Shown here piece by piece: positions 15,358 to 23,358 of a stretch of 43,856 bases of DNA. The notes beneath the pieces were generated by a model that made no database searches, had not been told where the DNA came from, and was given only the letters and a program-made list of their open reading frames with translations. The position numbers were made by a program, and so were the translations under genes. Source of the stretch: an uncultured Saprospiraceae bacterium (GTDB lineage Bacteria > Bacteroidota > Bacteroidia > Chitinophagales > Saprospiraceae); assembly GCA_937967625.1 (NCBI GenBank), contig CALCJP010000120.1, positions 1 to 43,856 on the forward strand, in the 5' to 3' direction. Position 1 is the first letter of the stretch; every line of letters begins with the position of its first letter.

Positions 15358-15387
15358 ACCAACCTGCGAATCTGATATAATGAGGAA

Positions 15388-16710
15388 ATGAATTTCTTTA
15401 AAAAAATATTTGGCGACCAACCTGACTCCCTACCACAGCCCGACTTGCAGTTCGGGCGTTATACTGATTCCTATAAGTCAACCGAACAGTACGATGCTTG
15501 GGATATCGCCCTCGAAAAATTTGAAGAAAAAGAATACCTCGAATCCTACCGCCAATTCCTGACCTACCTCACCGACCCAAAAGAAGAAAATGTCATCTGG
15601 GAAGAAAAAGAGGACGTCATTAATTTTGAAATATTTCAAGGCAGTAAAAAAATCTACGGCTCTGCTGACCACAAGCGATTTGAGGCAATTGCTAAAATAG
15701 CAAAAACCAAGTCGCTCCATATTGGATTCATGCGGCGATTGGTCGAACAAAATTTTGACTTAAAATATGCGCGCTTTGCATTGACACCTGAGGACGAAAT
15801 CGTCATCATGTTCAAAACCCCGACTATCGACAACTCTCCCTACAAGGTCTATTATGCTCTCAAAGAGTTAGCCACACAAGCAGACAAACAAGATGATTTG
15901 CTACTTGACGAATTCGAAAACCTCGTTCCCCTCTCCAACCAACACATCATCGAACTGCCGATCGAGGAGAAAAACATCAAACACGAATTCATTCATCAAA
16001 AAATTCGAGAAACCCTCGACCTCGTTGACAATGGTCCCTTGTCTTCAGAGCTATATCCTGGGGCAGTTGCTTACCTCATGCTTGACATCTGCTACAGGAT
16101 GGATTTCCTTATTTCGCCTGAGGGGTACATGACCGATTTGCTCGAACGCATCCAGCGCAAATACTTTGAAAACAATGGGCAGCCAACCGCCCACAAAAAC
16201 CAATACATGTATAAGGAGTTGAAAAAACTCCAAAAGCGCTCCAAAGAAGATTACTTCAAAGAAATGTATCGGGTCAAGTCCACTTTTGGAATCACCGCTC
16301 CCGTCAATTTGGACAAAATCATCAGTTTCATTGATGGCGAAATCAATAACATGGACTGGTATATTGACAATAAGCATGAGCAGGTCGCGCTCGCTATTCC
16401 TGGCTACATCATCGGTTATTGCCTCTTCAATTATGCGATTCCAAAACCAATTTTGGATCTCTTTAGCCTTTACTATCAAATCTTTGAGCCGACGCTCTTC
16501 GAACAATTAGGATTTACAGAAAGGTATTCCGATGATGGAGAGATTGATAAAAAATCAGTCAAACAAGCATTAGAAAGAATCGAAAAAAAGAACAAGCCGC
16601 TCTATCCCAAACTGGAAATCAATGTGCGCCATCTTAATTTCTCCTCTTCGCCGAACTTTGCGAAAACCTATTTGGAGATGATCAAAAGCTTTGATTTGAT
16701 GCGTAGTTAG
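15388..16710 (+). CDS. Cytoplasmic protein of unknown function
   Basis: 440 residues, no signal peptide or membrane span, rich in Lys, Glu and aromatic residues. The first 220 residues have an alpha/beta pattern (LEKFEEKEYLESYRQFLTYL, then VINFEIFQGSKKIYG, and IAKIAKTKSLHIGFMRRLVE). The second half is largely helical with long charged helices (YKELKKLQKRSKEDYFKEMY) and an IPGYIIGYCLFNYAIPKPIL stretch. The first part is reminiscent of small type III-chaperone-like or YbjN-like folds, which is only an impression. It stands alone between a repeat-rich gap and the ribosomal operon. Confidence 0.8.
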   Translation: MNFFKKIFGDQPDSLPQPDLQFGRYTDSYKSTEQYDAWDIALEKFEEKEYLESYRQFLTYLTDPKEENVIWEEKEDVINFEIFQGSKKIYGSADHKRFEAIAKIAKTKSLHIGFMRRLVEQNFDLKYARFALTPEDEIVIMFKTPTIDNSPYKVYYALKELATQADKQDDLLLDEFENLVPLSNQHIIELPIEEKNIKHEFIHQKIRETLDLVDNGPLSSELYPGAVAYLMLDICYRMDFLISPEGYMTDLLERIQRKYFENNGQPTAHKNQYMYKELKKLQKRSKEDYFKEMYRVKSTFGITAPVNLDKIISFIDGEINNMDWYIDNKHEQVALAIPGYIIGYCLFNYAIPKPILDLFSLYYQIFEPTLFEQLGFTERYSDDGEIDKKSVKQALERIEKKNKPLYPKLEINVRHLNFSSSPNFAKTYLEMIKSFDLMRS

Positions 16711-16738
16711 TTCTAAGTATTCCTTCCCTTTTTCTTTT

Positions 16739-16769
16739 TTGGAAATAAGTGATATTAATAATACTTTTG
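16739..16769 (+). promoter_or_regulatory. Promoter of the rpsF-rpsR-rplI operon
   Basis: TTG at 16739-16741, a 20-base spacer and TACTTTTG at 16762-16769 give one of the best consensus matches in the window. The transcript would begin near 16775, leaving a leader of about 175 bases filled with hairpins. Confidence 0.6.
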
Positions 16770-16772
16770 CGC

Positions 16773-16876
16773 CCGCTTTCGCGGAAACGCGGAAACAGCA
16801 TTTGCCCGAAAGGGGTAAGTCAATCACTGAAATTTATTGGAAGACTTTAGTTCTTAATCATTTTTCCCGAAAGGGA
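16773..16876. repeat. Three dispersed hairpin words in the rpsF leader
   Basis: ccgctttcgcgg (16773-16784), attt-g-cccgaaaggg (ending 16814) and tcccgaaaggga (16865-16876). The first is oriented opposite to the other two. All lie in the predicted 5' leader of the ribosomal operon. Confidence 0.8.
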
Positions 16877-16928
16877 GAAAAAGAATGGAGTCAATTAATT
16901 AACCGTTCGCTGATAAAAATCTGCGGGC

Positions 16929-16946
16929 ATTAAACCATGGTTTAAT
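16929..16946 (+). promoter_or_regulatory. 18-bp perfect palindrome abutting the rpsF start codon
   Basis: attaaaccatggtttaat is a perfect palindrome that ends two bases before the ATG of rpsF. In RNA it would form a 7-base stem with a CAUG loop just where a ribosome must load, so it may be a translational switch or an S6:S18-type autoregulatory site. As DNA it could be an operator. It contains an upstream ATG that is out of frame with rpsF. Confidence 0.45.
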
Positions 16947-16948
16947 TT

Positions 16949-17845
16949 ATGAGACAATATGAAGTTACCTTCGTTGTCGGACCTGTTCTACCCAAAAACG
17001 AGGTAGAAGAAAAGGCAAAAAAGTACACCGATCTTTTAAAAGAAAACGGGTGCGAAATCGTTCACATCGACAATATGGGCTTGCGTCAGCTTGCCTATCC
17101 TATCAAAAAATTCAATTCTGGCTACTACTACTGCATCGAGTTCCAATCCGAAAACGGAGTGGCTATCGACCCAGTCGAATTGGCAATGCGCCGTGATGAA
17201 GAGTTGTTGCGTTTCTTGACCGTACACCTTGACAAATACGGCATCAAATACAACGAAGACAAGCGAGAAGGCAAAATCGGCGTTGCTAGAAAAATCCCTA
17301 AAAAAGACGGAACAGAAGGCGGCAGAGGCAGAGGTAGAAACAACTCGAAAGCAGCAGCGAAACCTGCTCCAGCAGCTAAACCTGCTACTGAAGCGAATAG
17401 TGAAGGTGGCAACAAGGACGCAGCGAAAAAAGAAGCAGCGAAACCTGCTACTAAAGCAGCAGCACCAGTTGCGGCAGCAGCACCAACTGCAAGTGCTACC
17501 AACAAAGCAGCGGCAGACGCTCCAGCAGCAAAAGCACCTGAAGCAGCAGCAAAAGACAACACAACTGCAACTGACAACTTAGTGAAAATCGAGGGAATCG
17601 GTCCAAAAATCGCTTCTCTACTTACTGACGCAGGCATCGGAACTTTCGCTCAATTAGCCGCTACTGATGCAGCAAAAGTGAAAGAAATTTTGGCAGCAGC
17701 AGGTAGCAGATTCACTATGCATGACCCAACCACTTGGGGCACACAAGCGAAATTGGCTGCTGATGGCAAATGGGATGAATTGAAAAAATTGCAAGACGAA
17801 TTGGACGGCGGCAAAGCTGCTAAAGGTTCTGACGAGGAAGAATAA
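16949..17845 (+). CDS. rpsF: Ribosomal protein S6 with Ala/Lys-rich linker and helix-hairpin-helix tail
   Basis: Residues 1-105 are S6 (MRQYEVTFVVGPVLPKNEVE, IVHIDNMGLRQLAYPIKKF, YYYCIEFQS, ELLRFLTVHLDKYG), a small-subunit protein that pairs with S18 on the platform. A low-complexity Ala/Lys/Pro linker runs over about 120-210. The final 85 residues hold a helix-hairpin-helix domain (LVKIEGIGPKIASLLTDAGI and TFAQLAATDAAKVKEI), then W-containing helices (TWGTQAKLAADGKWDELKKL) and an acidic end. S6 is usually 95-135 residues, so the tail of nearly 170 residues is unusual. Similar IEGIGPKI tails occur on other Bacteroidota ribosomal proteins. First gene of the rpsF-rpsR-rplI operon. Confidence 0.95.
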   Translation: MRQYEVTFVVGPVLPKNEVEEKAKKYTDLLKENGCEIVHIDNMGLRQLAYPIKKFNSGYYYCIEFQSENGVAIDPVELAMRRDEELLRFLTVHLDKYGIKYNEDKREGKIGVARKIPKKDGTEGGRGRGRNNSKAAAKPAPAAKPATEANSEGGNKDAAKKEAAKPATKAAAPVAAAAPTASATNKAAADAPAAKAPEAAAKDNTTATDNLVKIEGIGPKIASLLTDAGIGTFAQLAATDAAKVKEILAAAGSRFTMHDPTTWGTQAKLAADGKWDELKKLQDELDGGKAAKGSDEEE

Positions 17846-17893
17846 ATTCCTCCTTTTTCAATTCTATTTTTCAACTTTAAAAAATAATAGATC

Positions 17894-18160
17894 ATGGCAT
17901 CTAGAGATGATATAAAATTTTTAAGCAATCCTAAAATTGGTCAAAAGCGTAAGAAATACTGTCGTTTCAAAAAATACGGCATCAAGTATATTGACTACAA
18001 AGACGCTGACTTCCTAACTCAATTCATCAACGAGCAAGGTAAAATCTTACCTCGCCGTATCTCTGGTAACTCACTAAAATATCAGAGAAAAGTCGCTACC
18101 GCAGTAAAGAGAGCGCGCCACTTGGGCATGCTTCCGTTCGTGGCTGACTTGATGAAGTAA
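17894..18160 (+). CDS. rpsR: Ribosomal protein S18
   Basis: 88 residues with the S18 core [18 protein letters not shown], then [20 protein letters not shown] and the RNA-binding end [17 protein letters not shown]. It binds S6 and 16S rRNA on the small-subunit platform. It lies 48 bases after rpsF and 31 before rplI in the usual operon order. The N-terminal extension is short ([18 protein letters not shown]). Confidence 0.97.
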   Translation: MASRDDIKFLSNPKIGQKRKKYCRFKKYGIKYIDYKDADFLTQFINEQGKILPRRISGNSLKYQRKVATAVKRARHLGMLPFVADLMK

Positions 18161-18191
18161 TCATTTTTGTGAAAGTTTAAATTTTATTACA

Positions 18192-18638
18192 ATGGAAATC
18201 ATTTTATTAAAAGATATTGAAAAGTTGGGTGACGCACACGAAGTCGTAAAAGTCAAACCTGGCTTTGCTCGCAACTACTTGATTCCTCAGGGATTCGCCA
18301 TCACTGCCAATTCGAAAAACATGGCAAAATTGGATGACCTGAAATCTAAGCAAGCAGCAGAACAACAAAAATTTGTCGATGCGGCTAAAGAATTGGCAGC
18401 AAAAATTGAAGGTCAAGTCCTTAAGATTGCTACCAAAGCTGGTACTTCCGGTAAGATTTTCGGTAGCGTCAACAACGTTCAGATTGCCCAGGCATTGAAA
18501 GAACAATTAGGCGTTGACGTTGAGAGAAAAAACGTAGAATTAATGGAAGAAGTCAAAAGCTTAGGCACCTACACTGCTACGGTTAAATTCCACAAGCAGG
18601 TGACTCAAACCGTTAGCTTCGAAGTTGTAGAAGGATAA
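18192..18638 (+). CDS. rplI: Ribosomal protein L9
   Basis: 148 residues, the usual L9 length. The N-terminal domain has MEIILLKDIEKLGDAHEVVK and VKPGFARNYLIPQGFAITA, which anchors L9 to 23S rRNA near the L1 stalk. A connecting helix (LDDLKSKQAAEQQKFVDAAK) and a C-terminal domain ending in FHKQVTQTVSFEVVEG follow. Last gene of the ribosomal operon, followed by a hairpin word (18650) and a strong terminator. Confidence 0.97.
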   Translation: MEIILLKDIEKLGDAHEVVKVKPGFARNYLIPQGFAITANSKNMAKLDDLKSKQAAEQQKFVDAAKELAAKIEGQVLKIATKAGTSGKIFGSVNNVQIAQALKEQLGVDVERKNVELMEEVKSLGTYTATVKFHKQVTQTVSFEVVEG

Positions 18639-18647
18639 AATTTCCTT

Positions 18648-18661
18648 TTGACTTTCGTCAA
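18648..18661. repeat. Dispersed hairpin word (GAC stem) after rplI
   Basis: ttgactttcgtcaaat, a GAC/GTC stem extended by two more pairs. It starts ten bases after the rplI stop and precedes the terminator. Confidence 0.7.
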
Positions 18662-18667
18662 ATATAA

Positions 18668-18699
18668 AAGCGGAATCAGATGTCAATCTGATTCCGCTT
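18668..18699 (+). terminator. Terminator of the ribosomal operon
   Basis: Arms aagcggaatcaga (18668-18680) and tctgattccgctt (18687-18699) pair perfectly over 13 bases and are followed by a run of T. Confidence 0.93.
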
Positions 18700-18725
18700 C
18701 TTTTTTTCATTTCCCAAAAACTCCT

Positions 18726-18742
18726 CCCGAACTTGCTTCGGG
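18726..18742. repeat. Short palindromic repeat cccgaacttgcttcggg
   Basis: Stem CCCGAA/TTCGGG around CTTGC. Related copies are at 12484-12502 (intergenic, two bases changed) and probably 15439-15456 (inside a CDS, cccgacttgcagttcggg). Confidence 0.6.
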
Positions 18743-18768
18743 CGGGAAAAGAATTTTGCAACTAAAAC

Positions 18769-19635
18769 TTACTTCCCTTTAGCCTTTGAAGACCATTCAG
18801 AAATTGCCTTTTCGTTCATGCGAACATAGTCCTTATTGCCTGCCGTTTGAGCCAACTTCAATGACTCTTTCGCCGTTGCAATAGCTTCTGTATAATTACC
18901 CATATCAGCCAAGATCAACGACTTACGTCTCACCTGCCAAAACTTTGGGTCCTTGTCAGCAATCGCCAAATTCACAAATTCCAATGCTTTTTTCAAGTCT
19001 CTGCCAGTCTCGTGGTAGTATGAACCCAATTTATAATAATCAGAAGCAGATGGACCAGCCATCAAGCGGTCATAAGCCTTATCGACTGCCTCATCCGTAT
19101 TCAATTCAATTGGCACTGAAACCATTACGTTGTCCCACACCAAATCAATAGTGGCAGAACTTGACTTCAAATTGCCAACAGTAATAAGCAAAGACTCCAC
19201 ACTAAACGGAAGTGCAGTTGGCTTCACGGTCACATTAGCAACCTCTTTGGATGCATCCCAACTTTTTGGCAAACCCCAGTTGGAAGTCTCATCATAGAGA
19301 ATGATTGACCAAAGATTAGTGCCTGGCACTGTAAATACTCCATAAGTCCCTTTTTTGACTTCCTTACCTCCAAACTTTACGTCTTCGCTGAAAGTAATCA
19401 TGGTGTTTTTGTTAGCACCCGTACGCCATTTTTGCCCCATAGGCACCAAACCGTTTGTGCTAAAAATATTTCTATCCTTGACGCTAGGTCTAGAATATTC
19501 CAAAGTTACTTCCATCAAACCAACAGTCTGAGTAACCTTGCAAGAGGGACTGGCAGGTGGTGTCTTAATCTGTGCGTGTAGTCCACAAATCACCATCATA
19601 CCAAAAATCGAAATGAAAAATTTTATCTGCTTCAT
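18769..19635 (-). CDS. DUF2911 family exported protein with helical-repeat tail
   Basis: 288 residues with a signal peptide (MKQIKFFISIFGMMVICGLHAQ). Residues 25-175 are the DUF2911 domain: PPASPSCKVTQTVGLMEVTL, EYSRPSVKDRNIFS, WRTGANKNTMITFSEDVKF, GGKEVKKGTYGVFTVPGTNL. The rest has two or three TPR-like helix pairs (DYYKLGSYYHETGRDLKKAL, NYTEAIATAKESLKLAQ). The family is common in Bacteroidota and its function is unknown; it is periplasmic or on the outer membrane. It converges on the ribosomal operon and has a well-formed promoter upstream. Confidence 0.9.
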   Translation of the reverse strand: MKQIKFFISIFGMMVICGLHAQIKTPPASPSCKVTQTVGLMEVTLEYSRPSVKDRNIFSTNGLVPMGQKWRTGANKNTMITFSEDVKFGGKEVKKGTYGVFTVPGTNLWSIILYDETSNWGLPKSWDASKEVANVTVKPTALPFSVESLLITVGNLKSSSATIDLVWDNVMVSVPIELNTDEAVDKAYDRLMAGPSASDYYKLGSYYHETGRDLKKALEFVNLAIADKDPKFWQVRRKSLILADMGNYTEAIATAKESLKLAQTAGNKDYVRMNEKAISEWSSKAKGK

Positions 19636-19669
19636 TTAAATCTAAAGTTTATGTTTTAAGAATTTTGCC

Positions 19670-19699
19670 CAAAAATAACCAAAGTACCAACCAATTCAA
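19670..19699 (-). promoter_or_regulatory. Promoter of the DUF2911 gene
   Basis: On the minus strand TTG (19697-19699), a 19-base spacer and TATTTTTG (19670-19677) match the consensus. Predicted leader about 30 bases. Confidence 0.55.
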
Positions 19700-19759
19700 T
19701 TAAAACCTGCATGGTTCGTCTTGCTTTTCACAAACTCTTAACAATGCCACAAAGCCAAC

Positions 19760-19767
19760 TATATTTG
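19760..19767 (+). promoter_or_regulatory. -7 box for the EamA transporter
   Basis: TATATTTG, 13 bases before the TTG start codon, so the leader would be very short. No -33 TTG was found at the proper distance. Confidence 0.4.
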
Positions 19768-19780
19768 TGCTATCAAAAAA

Positions 19781-20665
19781 TTGAGTTTGAAAAATATAAA
19801 GCCTCACTTAGCACTTTTTGCAGTAGCACTAATTTATGGCGCTAATTACACCATAGCGAAGGAAGTCTTAGACCCCGGACACGTCCAACCCATTGGGTTT
19901 ATTGGGCTGAGAGCAGGGGCAGGTATGATTCTCTTTTGGATGGTTCAATATTTCGCGAAAAGCGAAAAAATAAAAAAAGAAGATTGGAAACTCTTAGTGC
20001 TTTGTGCCTTTTTGGGAGTCTTTACCAATCAAATTCTATTTTTCATAGGACTGAAATGGACCTCTGCAATTCATGCTTCGCTCATCATCACCGGCATACC
20101 CATCGCAGTAATGATAAGCGCCGCCCTTATTTTGCGTGAAAAAATTACGCGACTAAAAATATTAGGAATCATCATCGGCATCATCGGAGCAACTTATCTA
20201 ATCACCTCTGGCAAATCATTAAACTTTGAATCATCTCAGATATTAGGAGACCTCTGTGTTTTGGGCAATACGATCAGCTATGGACTCTATTTAGTCTTAG
20301 TCAGAAGATTGATGTTAACTTACCATCCTTTCACGGTCTTGAGATGGGTTTTCACCTTTGGCTTTCTGATGGTAATCCCATTTGCTATCCCTGATTTGAT
20401 TCAAGTCAATTGGAGTTCCCTTTCGGGAAATATTTGGGCAGCTATCGGCTACGTTCTCATTTTCACAACTTTCCTAACCTACCTCCTAAACGCCTATGCT
20501 TTAAAAAGAACTACTGCAACGGTAGTCGGCATGTATGTTTATCTTCAACCCATCATCGCAACAACCATCGCTATCGGATTCGCAAAAGACGTCTTAACAA
20601 CACCAAAAGTCATCGCAGCAATCCTTATTTTCACAGGAGTTTGGCTTGTAAATAAAAAACAATAA
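19781..20665 (+). CDS. EamA/DMT-family transporter
   Basis: 294 residues with about ten membrane helices in two EamA halves. The first runs from PHLALFAVALIYGANYTIAK to ITSGKSLNF, with the typical LFFIGLKWTSAIHASLIIT. The second runs from LGDLCVLGNTISYGLYLVLV to the end, with ATVVGMYVYLQPIIATTIAI. The family exports metabolites such as amino acids across the inner membrane; the substrate cannot be inferred. The start is a TTG, the only in-frame candidate ahead of the first helix. A CCC-stem hairpin word at 20418-20427 encodes SLSGN between helices. Confidence 0.9.
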   Translation: MSLKNIKPHLALFAVALIYGANYTIAKEVLDPGHVQPIGFIGLRAGAGMILFWMVQYFAKSEKIKKEDWKLLVLCAFLGVFTNQILFFIGLKWTSAIHASLIITGIPIAVMISAALILREKITRLKILGIIIGIIGATYLITSGKSLNFESSQILGDLCVLGNTISYGLYLVLVRRLMLTYHPFTVLRWVFTFGFLMVIPFAIPDLIQVNWSSLSGNIWAAIGYVLIFTTFLTYLLNAYALKRTTATVVGMYVYLQPIIATTIAIGFAKDVLTTPKVIAAILIFTGVWLVNKKQ

Positions 20666-20702
20666 CTCTACGATTGAAAAATTTTTATAATTCCAGAGTT
20701 AT
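20662..20702 (+). terminator. Weak inverted repeat at the end of the EamA gene
   Basis: ataactct (20662-20669) and agagttat (20695-20702) pair across 25 bases that include a T-rich stretch. The left arm overlaps the stop codon. It could end transcription, but the loop is long. Confidence 0.3.
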
Positions 20703-20883
20703 CTCTAAATTGCTTTAAATGGGGCATAAAGTTTGAATATCTTCTCTCTCAAAGTGGCATGAAAACTTATTAACAGCCCATCAAAAGTGCTTTACAAAAT
20801 TATAATTGTTTTACACCTAAACACCCTTCCTGCTAATGGAGGGAAACAATTTGTATAATAAACACATTGAAAAGTTTTATTTG

Positions 20884-21624
20884 ATGAAAAATAAAGTACT
20901 TGTACCTATTAACTTCTCTAAATCATCAATAGATACTATTGAATTTGCTATTAATGTAGGTAAAAACTCTGGCTTACATATCGAACTTATTCCCTTTATT
21001 GATGACAAAACACCCACGTGGGTGAAAAATGCTTACGCGGCTAAAGGAGATTTAACCTATTGCTTTGACAAGTTCCTAAAATCAATCCGGAACTCTCCAG
21101 TACTTAAGAATTGCGACTGGGTAGAAGTCAACGTTAATCTCATACCGAAGCATTCCTTACTTTCTCATCACGCTGACCAGTCAAATATCTTAATGGTTAT
21201 CTGCACTTCAAGGACTATCAATAAGGACTCTTGCGCTGCAAAATTTGCAGCTCAAATTAATTGTCCGATTATTTTTGTTGACGCAAATGAGAAAAGCAAA
21301 TCACTGCAAAATGTACTCTTTGTAGCCGATTATTCTACCGCAAACAGTGAGTTCGTTAGGTGCTGGATTGACTTCGCAAAAGCGCTCTATTCAAGGGTAC
21401 ATTTTATTTTCGGAACTACAGAAAACAAAATTCCGGAATCCAAGAAAAAGGTTTTCAAAAAGCTATTTGAGGGAGAACCTGACATCTCTTTTGATATGAC
21501 TTTTTATGAGTCTCAAAATCTTGCTTCGCACGTAAGATCATACATAAAAACTTACGATATCGACCTTACCATTTTTGAAAATGAAACGGTTGGGGTCAAG
21601 ACTCAAGAACAGATGAAAGGATAA
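20884..21624 (+). CDS. Universal stress protein-like, tandem Usp fold
   Basis: 246 residues from ATG 20884. The start KNKVLVPINFSKSSIDTIEF and the later LMVICTSRT and INCPIIFVDANEKSK follow the UspA pattern. A second, more diverged half begins at KSLQNVLFVADYSTANSEFV and ends DIDLTIFENETVGV. Tandem Usp proteins of this kind are common in Bacteroidota and are thought to act in stress adaptation. The ATP-binding GxxG-x9-GS motif is not evident, so it probably does not bind ATP. Cytoplasmic. The longer frame from 20836 adds 16 unsupported residues. The gene is AT-richer than its neighbours. Confidence 0.75.
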   Translation: MKNKVLVPINFSKSSIDTIEFAINVGKNSGLHIELIPFIDDKTPTWVKNAYAAKGDLTYCFDKFLKSIRNSPVLKNCDWVEVNVNLIPKHSLLSHHADQSNILMVICTSRTINKDSCAAKFAAQINCPIIFVDANEKSKSLQNVLFVADYSTANSEFVRCWIDFAKALYSRVHFIFGTTENKIPESKKKVFKKLFEGEPDISFDMTFYESQNLASHVRSYIKTYDIDLTIFENETVGVKTQEQMKG

Positions 21625-21632
21625 ATCAATCT

Positions 21633-21672
21633 TATCGCTTTCGCGAAATAATCATATTTCGCGAAAGCGATA
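21633..21672. repeat. Tail-to-tail hairpin-word pair between convergent genes
   Basis: tatcgctttcgcgaaata, loop atca, tatttcgcgaaagcgata: a perfect 18-base inverted repeat built from two CGC-stem words, nine bases after the Usp-like stop and nine before the convergent methyltransferase stop. It may serve as a transcription end for both, though no long T-run follows. Confidence 0.9.
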
Positions 21673-21680
21673 AAAACCCC

Positions 21681-22568
21681 TCACTTCTCTCCTGAAATTA
21701 TATAATAACTAAAATGGTTTCGCGCTAATCCCATCAACATGCCCCACAGTGGACAAGTCGCATTTTCGATCCGTTCTTTTGAGAGAGGTTTTCGGTTTTT
21801 GCTAAAAAACCAATTCCAAAAAAAGCGCAAAGTGATGAAAGGAATATGCGCAAAAGAAGGGGCCACCCTCCAACTGACATCCTCAATTTTTATCTTTTTA
21901 AAACCCACTTCTTTTAGCCTTTCGGCAAATAAATTGATATCTGCCAACTCAGTCAGCGCCCAACCATCCAAATTGTTCCGATAGATTTTATTCAACCAAC
22001 CTGGCAGCGGTCGGCTATTTTTGCGAAAGCCATCTGTTATCACAAATCGTCCTCCCGGGCGAAGCACTCTATACAATTCATCCACAAAATCTTTTTTATC
22101 AGCTCCCTTCGCATAGCAGCTACTCTCCATCGCAAACGCCGCGTCCGCTACCCCACCCGCCACCGGCATGTTGGTATAATCCGCCTGAATCATCGATACT
22201 CGCTCCTCCATCCCTGCCTCTTTAGTCAATCCTTTTCCAAACTCAATCTGCCATGGCGTAATCGTAATTCCGTAGAAGTACGCGTCTGTATTTTTCGTTG
22301 CCATGTAGCGAGAACTAGATCCCAATCCACACCCCAAATCAAAAACCCACGGATCAGTCATCTCATCTAATTTCAGTCGAAGACGCACCTCTTCCGTCAA
22401 TTGGTTGAGCATTTTTTCTAATTGCCACGGGAAAGTCTTTCCAAATTTAAAATAGCCGAAGTGCATGTTGAAATTTTGGCTCCAGGCAGCATAGTCCAAC
22501 CCCGCCTTTTCGTAATAGTTAATGATTCGTTCTTTGGTAGTTACCTGTTTTTTAATAATGTTTTTCAT
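21681..22568 (-). CDS. SAM-dependent methyltransferase (tocopherol/sterol-MT-like)
   Basis: 295 residues. The SAM-binding motif I is WVFDLGCGLGSSSRYMA, followed by YGITITPWQIEFGK, motif II-like IQADYTNMPVAGGVADAAFA, the MESSCYAKGADKKDFVDELY stretch and RVLRPGGRFVITDGF. This series of motifs is typical of gamma-tocopherol or sterol C-methyltransferase-like enzymes. The C-terminal third holds a WNWFF and SKNRKPLS region and the motif LARNHFSYYIISG. No membrane span is convincing. The acceptor substrate is unknown; a lipid or quinone-like molecule is the family's usual range. One GCC-stem hairpin word (21917-21926) gives the peptide FAERL. Confidence 0.85.
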   Translation of the reverse strand: MKNIIKKQVTTKERIINYYEKAGLDYAAWSQNFNMHFGYFKFGKTFPWQLEKMLNQLTEEVRLRLKLDEMTDPWVFDLGCGLGSSSRYMATKNTDAYFYGITITPWQIEFGKGLTKEAGMEERVSMIQADYTNMPVAGGVADAAFAMESSCYAKGADKKDFVDELYRVLRPGGRFVITDGFRKNSRPLPGWLNKIYRNNLDGWALTELADINLFAERLKEVGFKKIKIEDVSWRVAPSFAHIPFITLRFFWNWFFSKNRKPLSKERIENATCPLWGMLMGLARNHFSYYIISGEK

Positions 22569-22745
22569 ATTGACTTATGATTTACTTTCTAAACTTTCAA
22601 TTTTTTCTGAAAGTTAAATACTTTTATGCCTGAAAGCAATTTTTGATCTAAAGAATTGAAAATCATTAACACCAAAAGAGTCATGAAATACATCTGACCC
22701 TTAGACGTTTCATTTATCACATTTCCAAACCAAAACCTAATACAG

Positions 22746-23351
22746 ATGCAATCACTTCGTGTCCTACCTGCCGCACTTATCTTTATTTTTCTATGTTCCA
22801 GTTTCCTGATTTATGACCAAGATCGACTTTCGTCAAATGAGGAGTTTGAACAAATGTTAGCACTTTTTCCAGATGCAAATCTTCCAGCTGAGTTTGATGC
22901 TGCCACTATATTTTCCGAAAGGAAAAGAGATAAAAACTACAAAGCAAATCGAATTAAATCTGACTTGATTGAAAAATTCATCCCGCTCCCAGAAGGCAGC
23001 CACTTTAGTCGCTCCGGTCCACCAGTGATGAAACCACTAATGAAATTTGAAGCCACTGAAAATATCTATGCACTCATTTTTGAGAATCGAACTCGATATG
23101 GCGGCAACAGTATCGAATGCGCAACAATAGATAAGAAAGGAAACTTAAATAACAGAATGTATCTAATTAGAAGAAGTCCAGAATCATTTGCCTCCATAGA
23201 TAAAGAGGGACTTATCGAAGTACATTCCATGAGTTGGTATGCGAAGCAAAAAGGAGAGAAAGCCAAAATCAACTTTTTCAAAATCACTGACGATGGAAAT
23301 TTCAAAGACTTTACTGAATATGTGACCTCCGCCAGAGCTTCTTTGGACTAA
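22746..23351 (+). CDS. Exported or membrane-anchored protein of unknown function
   Basis: 201 residues. A hydrophobic start (VLPAALIFIFLCSSFLIY) is either a signal peptide or an anchor. The rest is soluble and beta-rich, with KFEATENIYALIFENRTRYG and INFFKITDDGNFKDFTEYV. No family was recognised. It ends seven bases before the DUF2306 gene on the same strand, so the two are probably cotranscribed. Two hairpin words are in the gene (22825-22834 and 22914-22923), the second giving FSERKR. Confidence 0.7.
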   Translation: MQSLRVLPAALIFIFLCSSFLIYDQDRLSSNEEFEQMLALFPDANLPAEFDAATIFSERKRDKNYKANRIKSDLIEKFIPLPEGSHFSRSGPPVMKPLMKFEATENIYALIFENRTRYGGNSIECATIDKKGNLNNRMYLIRRSPESFASIDKEGLIEVHSMSWYAKQKGEKAKINFFKITDDGNFKDFTEYVTSARASLD

Positions 23352-23358
23352 GTCAGCT

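Noticed and set aside
17128-17637. Minus-strand Ala/Ser-rich reading opposite rpsF
   Set aside because: It is the complement of the Ala/Lys linker of S6; low-complexity codons leave the other strand open by composition.
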